Below, piece by piece: positions 19,501 through 24,544 of a stretch of DNA of 49,469 nt (its first letter is position 1; each line of letters starts with the position of its first letter). This DNA comes from Oscillospiraceae bacterium (GTDB taxonomy: Bacteria > Bacillota > Clostridia > Oscillospirales > Oscillospiraceae). A program made the translations under genes and the position numbers. Location: the NCBI GenBank assembly GCA_017416325.1, contig JAFQCV010000001.1, positions 1-49,469 of the forward strand, written 5' to 3'. Under the pieces are notes generated by a model. It was not told where the DNA came from and did no database searches. It saw only the letters and a list, made by a program, of their open reading frames with translations.

Positions 19501-21771
19501 GCGTGCTATGTTTGCTATACCAAAGATGCAGGTGACACCTGGCATTACAGCAAGACACCCGTAGATTATCCTTCTACATACTTTGGCACCGAGGGCGGCT
19601 GCTCCGAAGGCTGGATTTATGAACGGTCTGACGGCGTTCTGGTACTTCAGGTCCGTTGTCAGGATAAAGCATGCATCCACTTCAAGGTCAGCTACTCCTT
19701 CGATAAGGGCCTTACCTGGACCACCGAGAATCTCTATACCGATTTCTATGCGGTCAACGGTCAGGCAGTCGCGAAGTATATGGAAGTGAACGGGGAGACC
19801 ACCCTGATTTCCGCCTGGGCGGGTAACAGCTCTATGGGTGGCGATACCTACCACCGGAACCCCTTCGTCTTTGCTTCTTCTGCCAACGAGGGTGAGACCT
19901 TCCGAAATATCCAGAACATTACATTCCGGTCCTTCGAGGAGCGGTACGAGGATATCTATACGCCCAACACCACCAACATTTATATGGCCAAGGTGGGGGA
20001 TAACCTGATCTTCAATTACTCCAGAAACCGTATGAGTGACAAGGTAAACACCGTGATCGAAGACTTTGACGACTGGTTCACCCGTACCAAGGGCGGCTAT
20101 GACAACTTTGAGCACGGCACCGTCCGGTACGAGGGCTGGCAGAAGGTCTACGGTGCTGTGGATCTGGCTACCGAAATTGCCCGGGGCAACTACGCCATGA
20201 AGCTGGGCCTGGATGCCAAGGCTGTCCGTAGTGTTCCCTACCTGCAGGACGGTAAGGTTTCCCTGGATATCTATGTACCTGCCGGCGGCAGCTTCACCCT
20301 GGAGCTGCAAAGCGGCCACACCAGATACTACAACAGTCTTTCCGTACCCATTGCGCTCCGGGCAGAAGGCGGCAAGATCTACTTTGGCGATTCCAATGTC
20401 GCTTCGGCTGAGGGCATCCAGGAAGGCTGGAACACCCTGGTCTTCGACCTGAACATGACCAAGGATAAGGCAACCTTGTCCGTCAACGGCGGCGCGGCTG
20501 TCAACATTCCTCTGAAGATGGACTTCGATGATTACATCAACTTCATCACCATCGGTTCCGGCAAGGGAGCTCCCATTTATGTGGACGAGGTTCTGATCAT
20601 CAGCGATCTGCAGCCCGATGTGGCTGTGGACGCGGCTGACAAGAAGGCTGCTGCTGAGGTCGTGGAGCTGATCAAGGCCATCAAGACCGCAAGCAACCGG
20701 GATGCCGCCATCAAGAAGGCAAGAGCAGCTTTCGACAAGCTGACCCAGGCACAGCAGGATCTGATCGACGCGAGAGTTCTGGCAGGCAACGGCAAGTCCG
20801 GTCTGGCTGGTATGATCAACTACTACGAGGAACTCCGCTTGTACGAAGACGGCGAATTGGTCGTAGAGAACATGATCGATGAGATCGGCGAGGTGACCTT
20901 TGTCAGCGGCGAGCAGATCAAGGCAGCTGAGGATGCTTACAAGAAGCTGACCAGCGCCCAGAAGGCAAAGGTAAGCAACTATGGCACCTTGCGTGTGGCA
21001 AGACTGAAGTACAACAGAATCATTGCCCACAAGACATACTCTGATCAGGAAGCAGCAGAAGCGGTGCAGGATCTGATCGATGCTTTGATCTTGTCCAATC
21101 CCCTGCGTTATGAAACCAAGATCACGGCAGCCCGTAAGGCTTACAAAGCTCTGTCTTCCGATCAGATGTATCAGGTCGATACCAGACACCTGTACCAGGC
21201 TGAGCTGAAGCTTCTGGAGGCAAAGGAAGTGGAGATGCGCAGAATACTGGCAAGTATGCAGCATCTGATCAACTCCCTGGATAATGTCACCTTGGAGCAG
21301 ATCGCGCTGATCGAGGGCCTGCGTGCCAACATCAACAAGCTGACAGCCGAGGAGAAGGCAGTGCTGAGTGACCAGAAGCTGGTTCAGGCAGAGAAGACTC
21401 TCAACAGTCTGAAGGCGGGTGTTGACAATAAGACGCGGGATGAGTACAGGATCAACGGTATCATTGCGTACATCGACTCCATCGGTCAGGTCACCATGGA
21501 GAAGAAGGCATTGATCGATGCCATCCGCGCATCCTACGACAAGCTGACGCCCAAGCAGCAGGAGCGTGTCGAGAACTACGATACGCTGGTGATCGCGGAA
21601 GCGACCGTTCTGGCTCAGATTCAGCTGACCGACGCGGTTCCCAACACCGGCGATACCACCCCCGGTGCTGCCCGTAGCATTACCCCCATGTTTGTAATGC
21701 TTGCCATGCTGATTAGCGTATTGGCTATGGCTGTTCTGGTGATCTTCCCCAAGAAGCGCAAGCACGGCTAA
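10600..21771 (+). CDS. Giant modular surface protein with BNR/sialidase-like region and sortase-like anchor
   Basis: Secreted, wall-anchored protein of 3723 residues. The ATG at 10600 follows GAGGTG and opens a signal peptide (MKRF, hydrophobic to about residue 30). Six beta-rich modules start near residues 44, 467, 861, 1261, 1670 and 2101. Each opens with a carbohydrate-binding (CBM9)-like segment (pattern LHAxF...LDGK...AWD..YLYL...LVING) followed by a concanavalin-like part (VEFD, YYVNG); several are joined by three-helix linkers (LIDAIGxVTL...). Two atrophied Ig-like domains lie near 2008-2088 and 2471-2553 (TSSNPAV, GKVTRP), then a discoidin-like stretch. Four Asp boxes (SxDxGxxW type) begin near 2834, 2898, 2974 and 3033, with a degenerate fifth near 3094. 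Five more helical repeats precede VPNTGD, a hydrophobic stretch and KKRKHG. Likely a glycan binder or hydrolase; I do not see a clear RIP motif, so sialidase activity is unproven. Confidence 0.88.
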   Translation: MKRFQRVNAFILALALFMSMIPAGVLPVIALDAQDEQMVVGSNYLHASYSEEAITVDGSMDLKQEPAYRRTISLPNGKVFSVAWGTEDLYVAADDNITLLEINGVTVPLAADTKEVKISLSELNITDPTKTYTFSIKVGSMETAWTAELIFDANVYAKVPTHKNVAYGAKALDTDGWRYELDSLRTQGVNETSNIKYDMYYPKKLSNSTPLDFAVSYDAPTVVEMDVEVKYLPSLANAPKTYANWTARNVAGALNIVIRDNSAATTAGDALVTMLYRIGTDLYLMYPDNANQAVHSVKIGTYSEDYAATETYHLRMEYSYRSVSGKTVADVAYFVNGNLVAKQADVYKTSTNWSSAGPVIQMVAFGEDSTDETKRVEVIVDDFSATHEDADLEAYKAEYKEAATKAKAVMDLIDAIGEPVTLASKAAIEAASQAYDALGSAIQSMVTNADKLEAAKTQLQKLESSCLHAGFASTDMTLDGKATEVIYTRAVWLTDTLKASLAWDLTNLYLAFTDTNTPNISNLVINNKAVTVSSGNSKTTTGIREIRIPLSELNITDLANTNNFTMSFQVGSLTWTGKVVLDTTELETLKLNPPTSGSLSEDKKTASVNGIKAGNSYASMDSAVLASTAAATVVEFDLQINSLTGFAAENAYGSPRVAETGVNFQVIDDLVTTLENGNVNQTFKFGFFLRDGVIQLGHAADGKHEFVAVDNDGSGKFHVRVEYTYANDAAMTVSANYYINGVLVATGKNVRATTSSLGTKGTQRVFLRVQTKDSDTEKTDVVWSNLTVSKTNPNLAKDLIDGVAEVEQMISQIGVVTLDRAAYIGQVQDRFYQLSAVAQKLVTNASVLMDAVAELNRLANSHLHAVFAPTSVVLDGKADEAVFRRNLMLGTTKFGAAWDAKNLYLYFADTAAPNVSNLVINGEAVNTAGVTGAGVREIQVKLEDLGITSLTVPYAISFKIGNQTWSGKLVLDNVDFGILPHGNLYNGATSLNNKESFKLDSWAVNKEGESNYMSFAQVLTEKLTSVTGAATVVEFDMAVENMPDGYVAGSGPSRSFLNNGITVSVRDDRDTTNKNGFVFGLGKKDGQLYLVCWYMDAANKAKKAEIPVGSADNCHVRVEYAYGEDDTVKATYYVNGVLVHEQENSYLTGASFGTTTANCLQFFAVVPAASTSATHKVVATFENVSVGHTQPSLVNDLTVEVPKVEALINAIGLPITQDSKPKIDAAQNAYNSLSDLAKTQVSNLNVLETAQARLQMLQNSYIHAAFSSEEPVLDGKLYEAAYRLNIKMTDTLKFGAAWSKKYLYLVFEDETAPVVSDLVINGKKVNVTSTNSKTGAVGREVRIALSSLGIVGYDKTYPISFRIGDIYWSGTLVQDSNDYEALKHGSVYYGAAGSSDKLSLVLNTLTPDADGGNKNRSLALFTNSKFASVSGKITIVDMDIDINNMPDNCTVTKAPGRNFIKDGVTFSYMDDLSPAAEDAAAATEGMVFGFGKVSGKLKLYYWYNDANGAAQLGSVDVPVSDSYHLRVEYGNGNGKVTSAKYFINGILLAETTSSRVTASSFGTKAQNVLQIFAQASMETEAGRVDLRVSNVSGSHPQLLVIDDKSAAANMDNVIDAIGTVTLDSTEKIVAARELYDSLTAAQKKLVTKYAALQAAEAKLRALKDQINGQYTMYAFAEYTTEEMSIDGKLSEKIWRTKQTVFGVGKLGMAWDFNYLYLTVTGSKVNTLKNLKINGTAVSDLGVTNGSVREMKILLSSVGIKAIDFTHGYDLSFSLDGKTWEGQLIFDTGKYAVIKPTSTYWGGSKNQNDGILNSLDSTSRNRVGLYYNSTKLESTNGMSTIVEFDLKINSMPNNGYDSGVNRNFLVGGVSVAIRDEDVTLGENGMGTEGFLLGLVRQKGNMYLVYWEDSTDEFVYVLVDDWGTDNYHLRIEYEYHTNDDVSAKYYVNGLLVAESHDAKELAEDGIFGTSGSCRLQVTGYGTAEEALDAVISDLSISQNRYMDNPDPRDEITKDAIFGVLDLNHVQKDLTLPKEYVTINGERFALSWKTSNSSVVTKEGKITRPLEDPASATLTVVVDGEELWAVTVKVDPMSLEEYESPENVEAPFSKAPIVIDGILDDEGWRMSGRVLDRNKQVYAEYGFQWTQSYLYVAVEYLNGINTLSLKLNGRYFTLKDGKLYRGGENVGGSGALAVTNGDVVELRIPLSVLGLPSKISSYGYAIPMSLKAGPYVGNGKTLGLSNTDWVITVNRNHETLGESIKTNDAYHGAQRLANGYRLFDLYGGTNKAGTRSYVYLYRTDEYYENFSDRTYANRVEFDFYAEALPVLPTDGSAYRPTGGIYSVSGPTFTIADAAGPDNYCYGCSFGIINTIHGLMFVLNVGGAIQTQLMHREVGEKFSLAVEWASDDSLKVFIDGEHLTTFYSASAWKSGSGDASLGINMYTFFEPQSTADNYDVQITNIGFGKVHYEENLLNQLTFEDICGKNRTQNKITSDLVLPKSITNGQLDKEYKITWTSSNPAVDASTGKVTRPQLGAAVVTLTATLSNGESKSFDLIVYGSKAQNDGVLHVLEDLDPASGVGSASKDIVFTFDATNNSIIKVLDGETTINYVVLKDGDNKARLVPENLTLWVSDDNQVYTRVKDFKLLQVGEKWYLYDFEAQCKYVKVHYTQPDSDESTFIGTYGEMIDAGYEAVFGGGGATFTQSSYVLTNNTGKTQQDYAWTVSKKDLGITGTDASIRVYADGKLLYHYVSGSDVVIRINDLEAGASVTLTVLSSTSKAVMDIANKEGVHEVVYGVRESTLSTSKYYYMTLPAGTTFPDGSKLEKETLFALNGGGCMTSTDGGITWDNTYLVKNNAPAGKKPVEKMSQGGWIFDSVTGRMMFECYHSVDKVTDENHMHTDIIASDDGGKTWYLQYTMPCRQCMDGYLGDNNIPGYALSYSDGIQLSTYDGKGPNVDFVFPLGYMWDNNGNFACYVCYTKDAGDTWHYSKTPVDYPSTYFGTEGGCSEGWIYERSDGVLVLQVRCQDKACIHFKVSYSFDKGLTWTTENLYTDFYAVNGQAVAKYMEVNGETTLISAWAGNSSMGGDTYHRNPFVFASSANEGETFRNIQNITFRSFEERYEDIYTPNTTNIYMAKVGDNLIFNYSRNRMSDKVNTVIEDFDDWFTRTKGGYDNFEHGTVRYEGWQKVYGAVDLATEIARGNYAMKLGLDAKAVRSVPYLQDGKVSLDIYVPAGGSFTLELQSGHTRYYNSLSVPIALRAEGGKIYFGDSNVASAEGIQEGWNTLVFDLNMTKDKATLSVNGGAAVNIPLKMDFDDYINFITIGSGKGAPIYVDEVLIISDLQPDVAVDAADKKAAAEVVELIKAIKTASNRDAAIKKARAAFDKLTQAQQDLIDARVLAGNGKSGLAGMINYYEELRLYEDGELVVENMIDEIGEVTFVSGEQIKAAEDAYKKLTSAQKAKVSNYGTLRVARLKYNRIIAHKTYSDQEAAEAVQDLIDALILSNPLRYETKITAARKAYKALSSDQMYQVDTRHLYQAELKLLEAKEVEMRRILASMQHLINSLDNVTLEQIALIEGLRANINKLTAEEKAVLSDQKLVQAEKTLNSLKAGVDNKTRDEYRINGIIAYIDSIGQVTMEKKALIDAIRASYDKLTPKQQERVENYDTLVIAEATVLAQIQLTDAVPNTGDTTPGAARSITPMFVMLAMLISVLAMAVLVIFPKKRKHG

Positions 21772-21799
21772 ACCCAAAAAACAAAATCACCCAAGCAAA

Positions 21800-21835
21800 G
21801 CCCGGTTCGGCAGCTGCCGAACCGGGCATTTTTTT
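21800..21835 (+). terminator. Strong terminator after the giant gene
   Basis: A 28-base perfect palindrome built on GCCCGGTTCGGCAG, followed by A and seven Ts, 28 bases after the stop codon. Confidence 0.93.
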
Positions 21836-21940
21836 GTCTGTACTGGGGGTGATCTGACAGCAGCTATGGCTTTTTCGGCTAGACATTTGTAGGAAAAAGG
21901 ACGGGCTGGCGCGAATACAGTAACAGCGGAGGTGATAATC

Positions 21941-22627
21941 ATGCTCACCGCTGTATGGCTGATGCTGAGCAGCTTACTGTATTCTCTGCAGCTGTCTACC
22001 GGAAGCTTCCCCCGGCCATTGACTGCCCAGGAAGAGGAATATTATTTGAAGCTGTCTGCCCAGGGCGATCTGGAAGCCAGAAATGTACTCATTGAACGCA
22101 ATCTGCGATTGGTTGCCCACATTATGAAAAAATATTACGCCCAAACATCGGATCAGGAGGACTTGATCTCCATTGGAACCATTGGGCTAATCAAGGGGAT
22201 CACTACCTTTGATGCATCAAAAGGAGCGCGGCTGGCTACTTACGCTGCCCGCTGTGTGGAAAATGAGATTCTGATGTATTTTCGCAGTCAGAAAAAATCA
22301 GCCCAGGATGTTTCTCTTTCCGATTACATCGAGACCGGCAATGACGGAACGGCGCTGTCCTTGATGGATGTGGTGGGGGAGGACGAGGACCTGCTGGAAT
22401 CTATCAGCAACCGGCAGCGGATACAGGCGCTGCGCCGTGCCATCGACAGCAGTTTGACCGACCAGGAACGGCAGGTGGTTCTGCTTCGTTACGGTGTGGG
22501 AGGGACAAAGGCGCACCGACAACGGGAGGTCGCCCAAATGCTGGGCATCAGCCGAAGCTATGTATCCCGCATTGAAAAGCGGGCGCTGCAAAAGTTGCGC
22601 CGGGAGCTGGCGGAGTCAGCTTGGTGA
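21941..22627 (+). CDS. sigK: Sporulation sigma factor of the SigK type
   Basis: 228-residue sigma-70 family factor. The first 20 or so residues are hydrophobic (LTAVWLMLSSLLYSLQL), like the pro-sequence that holds SigK inactive at the membrane until cleavage. Then come region 2 (ARNVLIERNLRLVAHI, DLISIGTIGLIKGI, ATYAARCVENEILMYFR) and region 4 (DQERQVVLLRYG, REVAQMLGISRSYVSRIEKRAL). In Bacillus SigK drives late mother-cell genes. The gene is continuous, with no skin-type insertion. I chose the ATG at 21941 because GGAGGTG lies 7 bases upstream; a GTG at 21932 overlaps that site. Confidence 0.93.
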   Translation: MLTAVWLMLSSLLYSLQLSTGSFPRPLTAQEEEYYLKLSAQGDLEARNVLIERNLRLVAHIMKKYYAQTSDQEDLISIGTIGLIKGITTFDASKGARLATYAARCVENEILMYFRSQKKSAQDVSLSDYIETGNDGTALSLMDVVGEDEDLLESISNRQRIQALRRAIDSSLTDQERQVVLLRYGVGGTKAHRQREVAQMLGISRSYVSRIEKRALQKLRRELAESAW

Positions 22628-22634
22628 TTTGGGG

Positions 22635-22663
22635 TTGATTTCGTCCCAATAATTGGGTATAAT
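22635..22663 (+). promoter_or_regulatory. Predicted promoter of the PHP phosphatase gene
   Basis: TTGATT (22635-22640), 17-base spacer, perfect TATAAT (22658-22663), beginning 8 bases after the sigK stop. It indicates a separate vegetative transcript. Confidence 0.7.
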
Positions 22664-22691
22664 GCAGAAAATGACCTGTGGAGGTAATCCC

Positions 22692-23495
22692 ATGCGCTAT
22701 TCTAATCTGCATAATCACTCTGTATTTTCCGACGGAAAACATACGCCGGAGGAGAATGTTCTGTCTGCCATCGAAAAAAATATGCTGTCCTTAGGTTTTT
22801 CCGATCACAGCTTTACCGCCTGCGATCCCAGCTACTGTATGTGGGAAGACCGGTACGATGCCTACAAGAAGGAGATTAACCGGCTGAAGCAGAAGTATGC
22901 CCAGCAGCTGCCGGTGTATCTGGGTATGGAACTGGATTATTACTCCACGCCGGTGGACAGAAGCGAGTACGACTACATCCTGGCCTCCGTCCATTATATC
23001 GTCCGGGATGGCGTGTGCTACCCCATTGACCACAGCCCCCAGCAGCAGAAAGACTGCGCGGGCGAGGTCTTTGGCGGCGATTATGTGGCTATGGCAAAAT
23101 GCTATTTCGATATGCTCTGCGAGCATGTGGAAAGGGTAGACCCTACCTTTGTGGGACATTTTGATGTCATTACCAAGTTCAGCCTGATGCCCGAGGAGGA
23201 TGAACGCTACCGGAAGGTTGCCAAGGAGGCTTTGGCCCGGGCGATCGCAGCCTGTCCGTACATAGAAATGAACACCGGCGCCATTTCCCGTGGCTGGCGG
23301 AAAACACCCTATCCTTGCGAGTATCTCCTGGATACGGTAAGGCAGCAGGGCGGCCATATCCTGCTGAGCGCAGATTCTCACCATAAGGATAATTTGATTT
23401 ATTATTTTGACGAGTCTGTGCAGCTGCTGCGTGAGGCGGACATTGACCATATTGCGGTATTCAACGGCAAGGATTTTGACCTTGTGGGGATCTGA
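22692..23495 (+). CDS. PHP-domain histidinol-phosphatase family protein
   Basis: 267-residue metal-dependent phosphoesterase of the PHP family, closest in motif order to HisK/HisJ histidinol-phosphatase. The metal-binding motifs appear in order: NLHNHSVFSDG near the start, GFSDHS, GMELDYY, ASVHY, VGHFD and SADSHH near the end. The ATG at 22692 follows GGAGGT by 6 bases; an in-frame ATG 39 bases upstream sits on the promoter and is rejected. No other histidine biosynthesis gene is nearby, so a different phosphate monoester is possible. Confidence 0.85.
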   Translation: MRYSNLHNHSVFSDGKHTPEENVLSAIEKNMLSLGFSDHSFTACDPSYCMWEDRYDAYKKEINRLKQKYAQQLPVYLGMELDYYSTPVDRSEYDYILASVHYIVRDGVCYPIDHSPQQQKDCAGEVFGGDYVAMAKCYFDMLCEHVERVDPTFVGHFDVITKFSLMPEEDERYRKVAKEALARAIAACPYIEMNTGAISRGWRKTPYPCEYLLDTVRQQGGHILLSADSHHKDNLIYYFDESVQLLREADIDHIAVFNGKDFDLVGI

Positions 23496-23505
23496 AAGAC
23501 AATAT

Positions 23506-23535
23506 AAAAAACGCCGGATCACGATCCGGCGTTTT
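23506..23535. terminator. Bidirectional terminator between convergent genes
   Basis: ACGCCGGATC pairs with GATCCGGCGT, with an A-run before and a T-run after, so it can act on both strands. It overlaps the last codons of the DUF1893 gene. Confidence 0.85.
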
Positions 23536-23950
23536 GCATATTCTGTAGTGTGGTTTTTAGTGCGGCAAGGGCCTCTTCGGGATCATCCAGTTCCCAGACG
23601 GCAGTTTCCATGGGACAAAAGCCGGTATCTGTACGGTTGCGGATCGCAGGCACGAAAGTACCATAGGAAAGTGCGATACCCCCTTCTGCCAGTACCTTTG
23701 CGGCGGGCTCGCTGACCACCTGGGCATACAACGCCCGAATTCCCATCAGCCGATACAAAAATGCAGCAGCTTTGCCAACCACTTTATCGGCGGCGCAGAA
23801 GCTATGCCAGCTGCGGCTTTGCTCTAAAAGGTCCAGCAAAGGACGGACGCCTCTGCGGGCATCGGTATAGATTTCCTCTGCACAGCATAGCACGCAGGTG
23901 TGACCGCCCTGTTCCAAAATCTGGCGGGCCTTTTCTCGGTCTGGATACAT
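23519..23950 (-). CDS. DUF1893 family protein
   Basis: 143-residue soluble protein. The pattern ...GGHTCVLCCAEEIYTDARRGVRPLL, then ADKVVGKAAAFLYRLMGI and VLAEGGIALSYGTFVPAIRNRT matches the DUF1893 family, whose fold resembles cytidine-deaminase-like proteins; its function is unknown. The start at 23950 has GGAGATG upstream; a longer in-frame start at 23989 is possible but lacks a ribosome site. A minus-strand promoter TTGCCC-17-TATACT is just upstream. The stop codon lies inside the shared terminator hairpin. Confidence 0.8.
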   Translation of the reverse strand: MYPDREKARQILEQGGHTCVLCCAEEIYTDARRGVRPLLDLLEQSRSWHSFCAADKVVGKAAAFLYRLMGIRALYAQVVSEPAAKVLAEGGIALSYGTFVPAIRNRTDTGFCPMETAVWELDDPEEALAALKTTLQNMQNAGS

Positions 23951-24014
23951 AGGATCATCTCCGCTTCGTTTCTTTTGCCAGTATAGCATATTTGCGGTCT
24001 CCGGGCAAGGAAAA

Positions 24015-24060
24015 ATTGCGGGTATAAAACCGTGAGAATTGCAGGTATAAAACCGTGAGA
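24015..24060 (+). repeat. Two-copy 23-bp tandem repeat upstream of tRNA promoter
   Basis: The unit ATTGCnGGTATAAAACCGTG plus AGA occurs twice in direct succession, with one mismatch (G or A at the n). It ends 34 bases before the tRNA promoter. Confidence 0.75.
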
Positions 24061-24094
24061 GCCGGGAATCCTAACAGGGCGGCATAAAAAACAG

Positions 24095-24123
24095 TTGACA
24101 AAACCGCACCCCCGTGGTATAAT
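24095..24123 (+). promoter_or_regulatory. Consensus promoter of tRNA-fMet
   Basis: Perfect TTGACA (24095-24100), 17-base spacer and perfect TATAAT (24118-24123), about 30 bases before the tRNA, as expected for a strong stable-RNA promoter. Confidence 0.85.
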
Positions 24124-24153
24124 ACCTAAGCACTTGAAAGTGCCTGTGCATAT

Positions 24154-24229
24154 CGCGGAGTAGAGCAGTTGGAAGCTCGTCGGGCTCATAACCCGGAGGT
24201 CGTAGGTTCGAGTCCTGCCTCCGCAACCA
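24154..24229 (+). tRNA. tRNA-fMet (CAT), initiator
   Basis: 76 bases including an encoded CCA. The acceptor stem pairs CGCGGAG with CTCCGCA with an unpaired C1-A72, the hallmark of bacterial initiator tRNA. The anticodon stem has the three G-C pairs GGG/CCC around CTCATAA (anticodon CAT), and the T arm contains GGTTCGAGTCC. The 3' part from the anticodon arm onward is part of the 48-bp repeat made by element insertion, so the gene is intact. Confidence 0.95.
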
Positions 24230-24231
24230 TA
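24184..24231 (+). repeat. attL: 48-bp direct repeat in tRNA-fMet
   Basis: Runs from the anticodon arm to two bases past the CCA and is identical to 41998-42045. The crossover point lies somewhere within it. Confidence 0.92.
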
Positions 24232-24266
24232 AAAAGTCCTGAAATTAAACGATTTCAGGACTTTTT
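24231..24266 (+). terminator. Element-borne terminator behind tRNA-fMet
   Basis: AAAAAGTCCTGAAAT pairs with ATTTCAGGACTTTTT (15 bp) directly after the tRNA. A different terminator follows the attR copy at 42045-42091, so the element appears to bring a replacement terminator for the tRNA it interrupts. Confidence 0.85.
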
Positions 24267-24324
24267 CTTGCGTTTTGGGGGCCAAAAAGTTCGAAGAAAT
24301 TTTCTGCGATTTCCCACAAAACCG

Positions 24325-24346
24325 TTTGACCCATGTTTTGACCCAT
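24325..24346 (+). repeat. Arm-type direct repeats, left end
   Basis: Two TTTGACCCAT units in tandem, separated by GT, about 95 bp inside attL. The same 22-base arrangement is at 41862-41883 near attR. Spacing and position resemble integrase arm-binding sites (inferred). Confidence 0.7.
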
Positions 24347-24447
24347 AATAGGATAGCACCCAGTGGACAAAACAGCATTTTTTAGAATACAATGTCCAGT
24401 AAATCGGAAAAACTGAGAAAATTTCAAAACTTTTTGAAAAGATAATT

Positions 24448-24462
24448 CTACGACCTCCGGGT
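24448..24462 (-). repeat. Inverted 15-bp copy of the tRNA/att core
   Basis: On the minus strand ACCCGGAGGTCGTAG matches the anticodon-to-variable-loop part of the tRNA-fMet att core exactly, but in opposite orientation and without the rest of the tRNA. Confidence 0.6.
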
Positions 24463-24517
24463 GCTGCACTCGATGTTCAAAACCTCTCCCTATACCGATC
24501 ATCGGCACCGGGAGAGG

Positions 24518-24544
24518 GTTTATTTGTTTATTTCGTTTTGTTAG
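24518..24544 (+). repeat. Module-boundary repeat A
   Basis: AT-rich unit of pattern TTTATTTGTTnATTTCGTTT followed by TGTTA. Copies are at 28685-28711, 33535-33560 and 41466-41491, all in the same orientation. A hairpin (CCTCTCCC/GGGAGAGG, 24483-24518) precedes this copy. It overlaps the 3' end of glgB and supplies its last codons. Confidence 0.7.

Noticed and set aside
16270-21777. Open frame of 1835 codons on the minus strand opposite the giant gene
   Set aside because: It mirrors the GC3-biased codons of the plus-strand gene, has no ribosome site or recognisable domain, and the plus frame has signal peptide, repeats and anchor.
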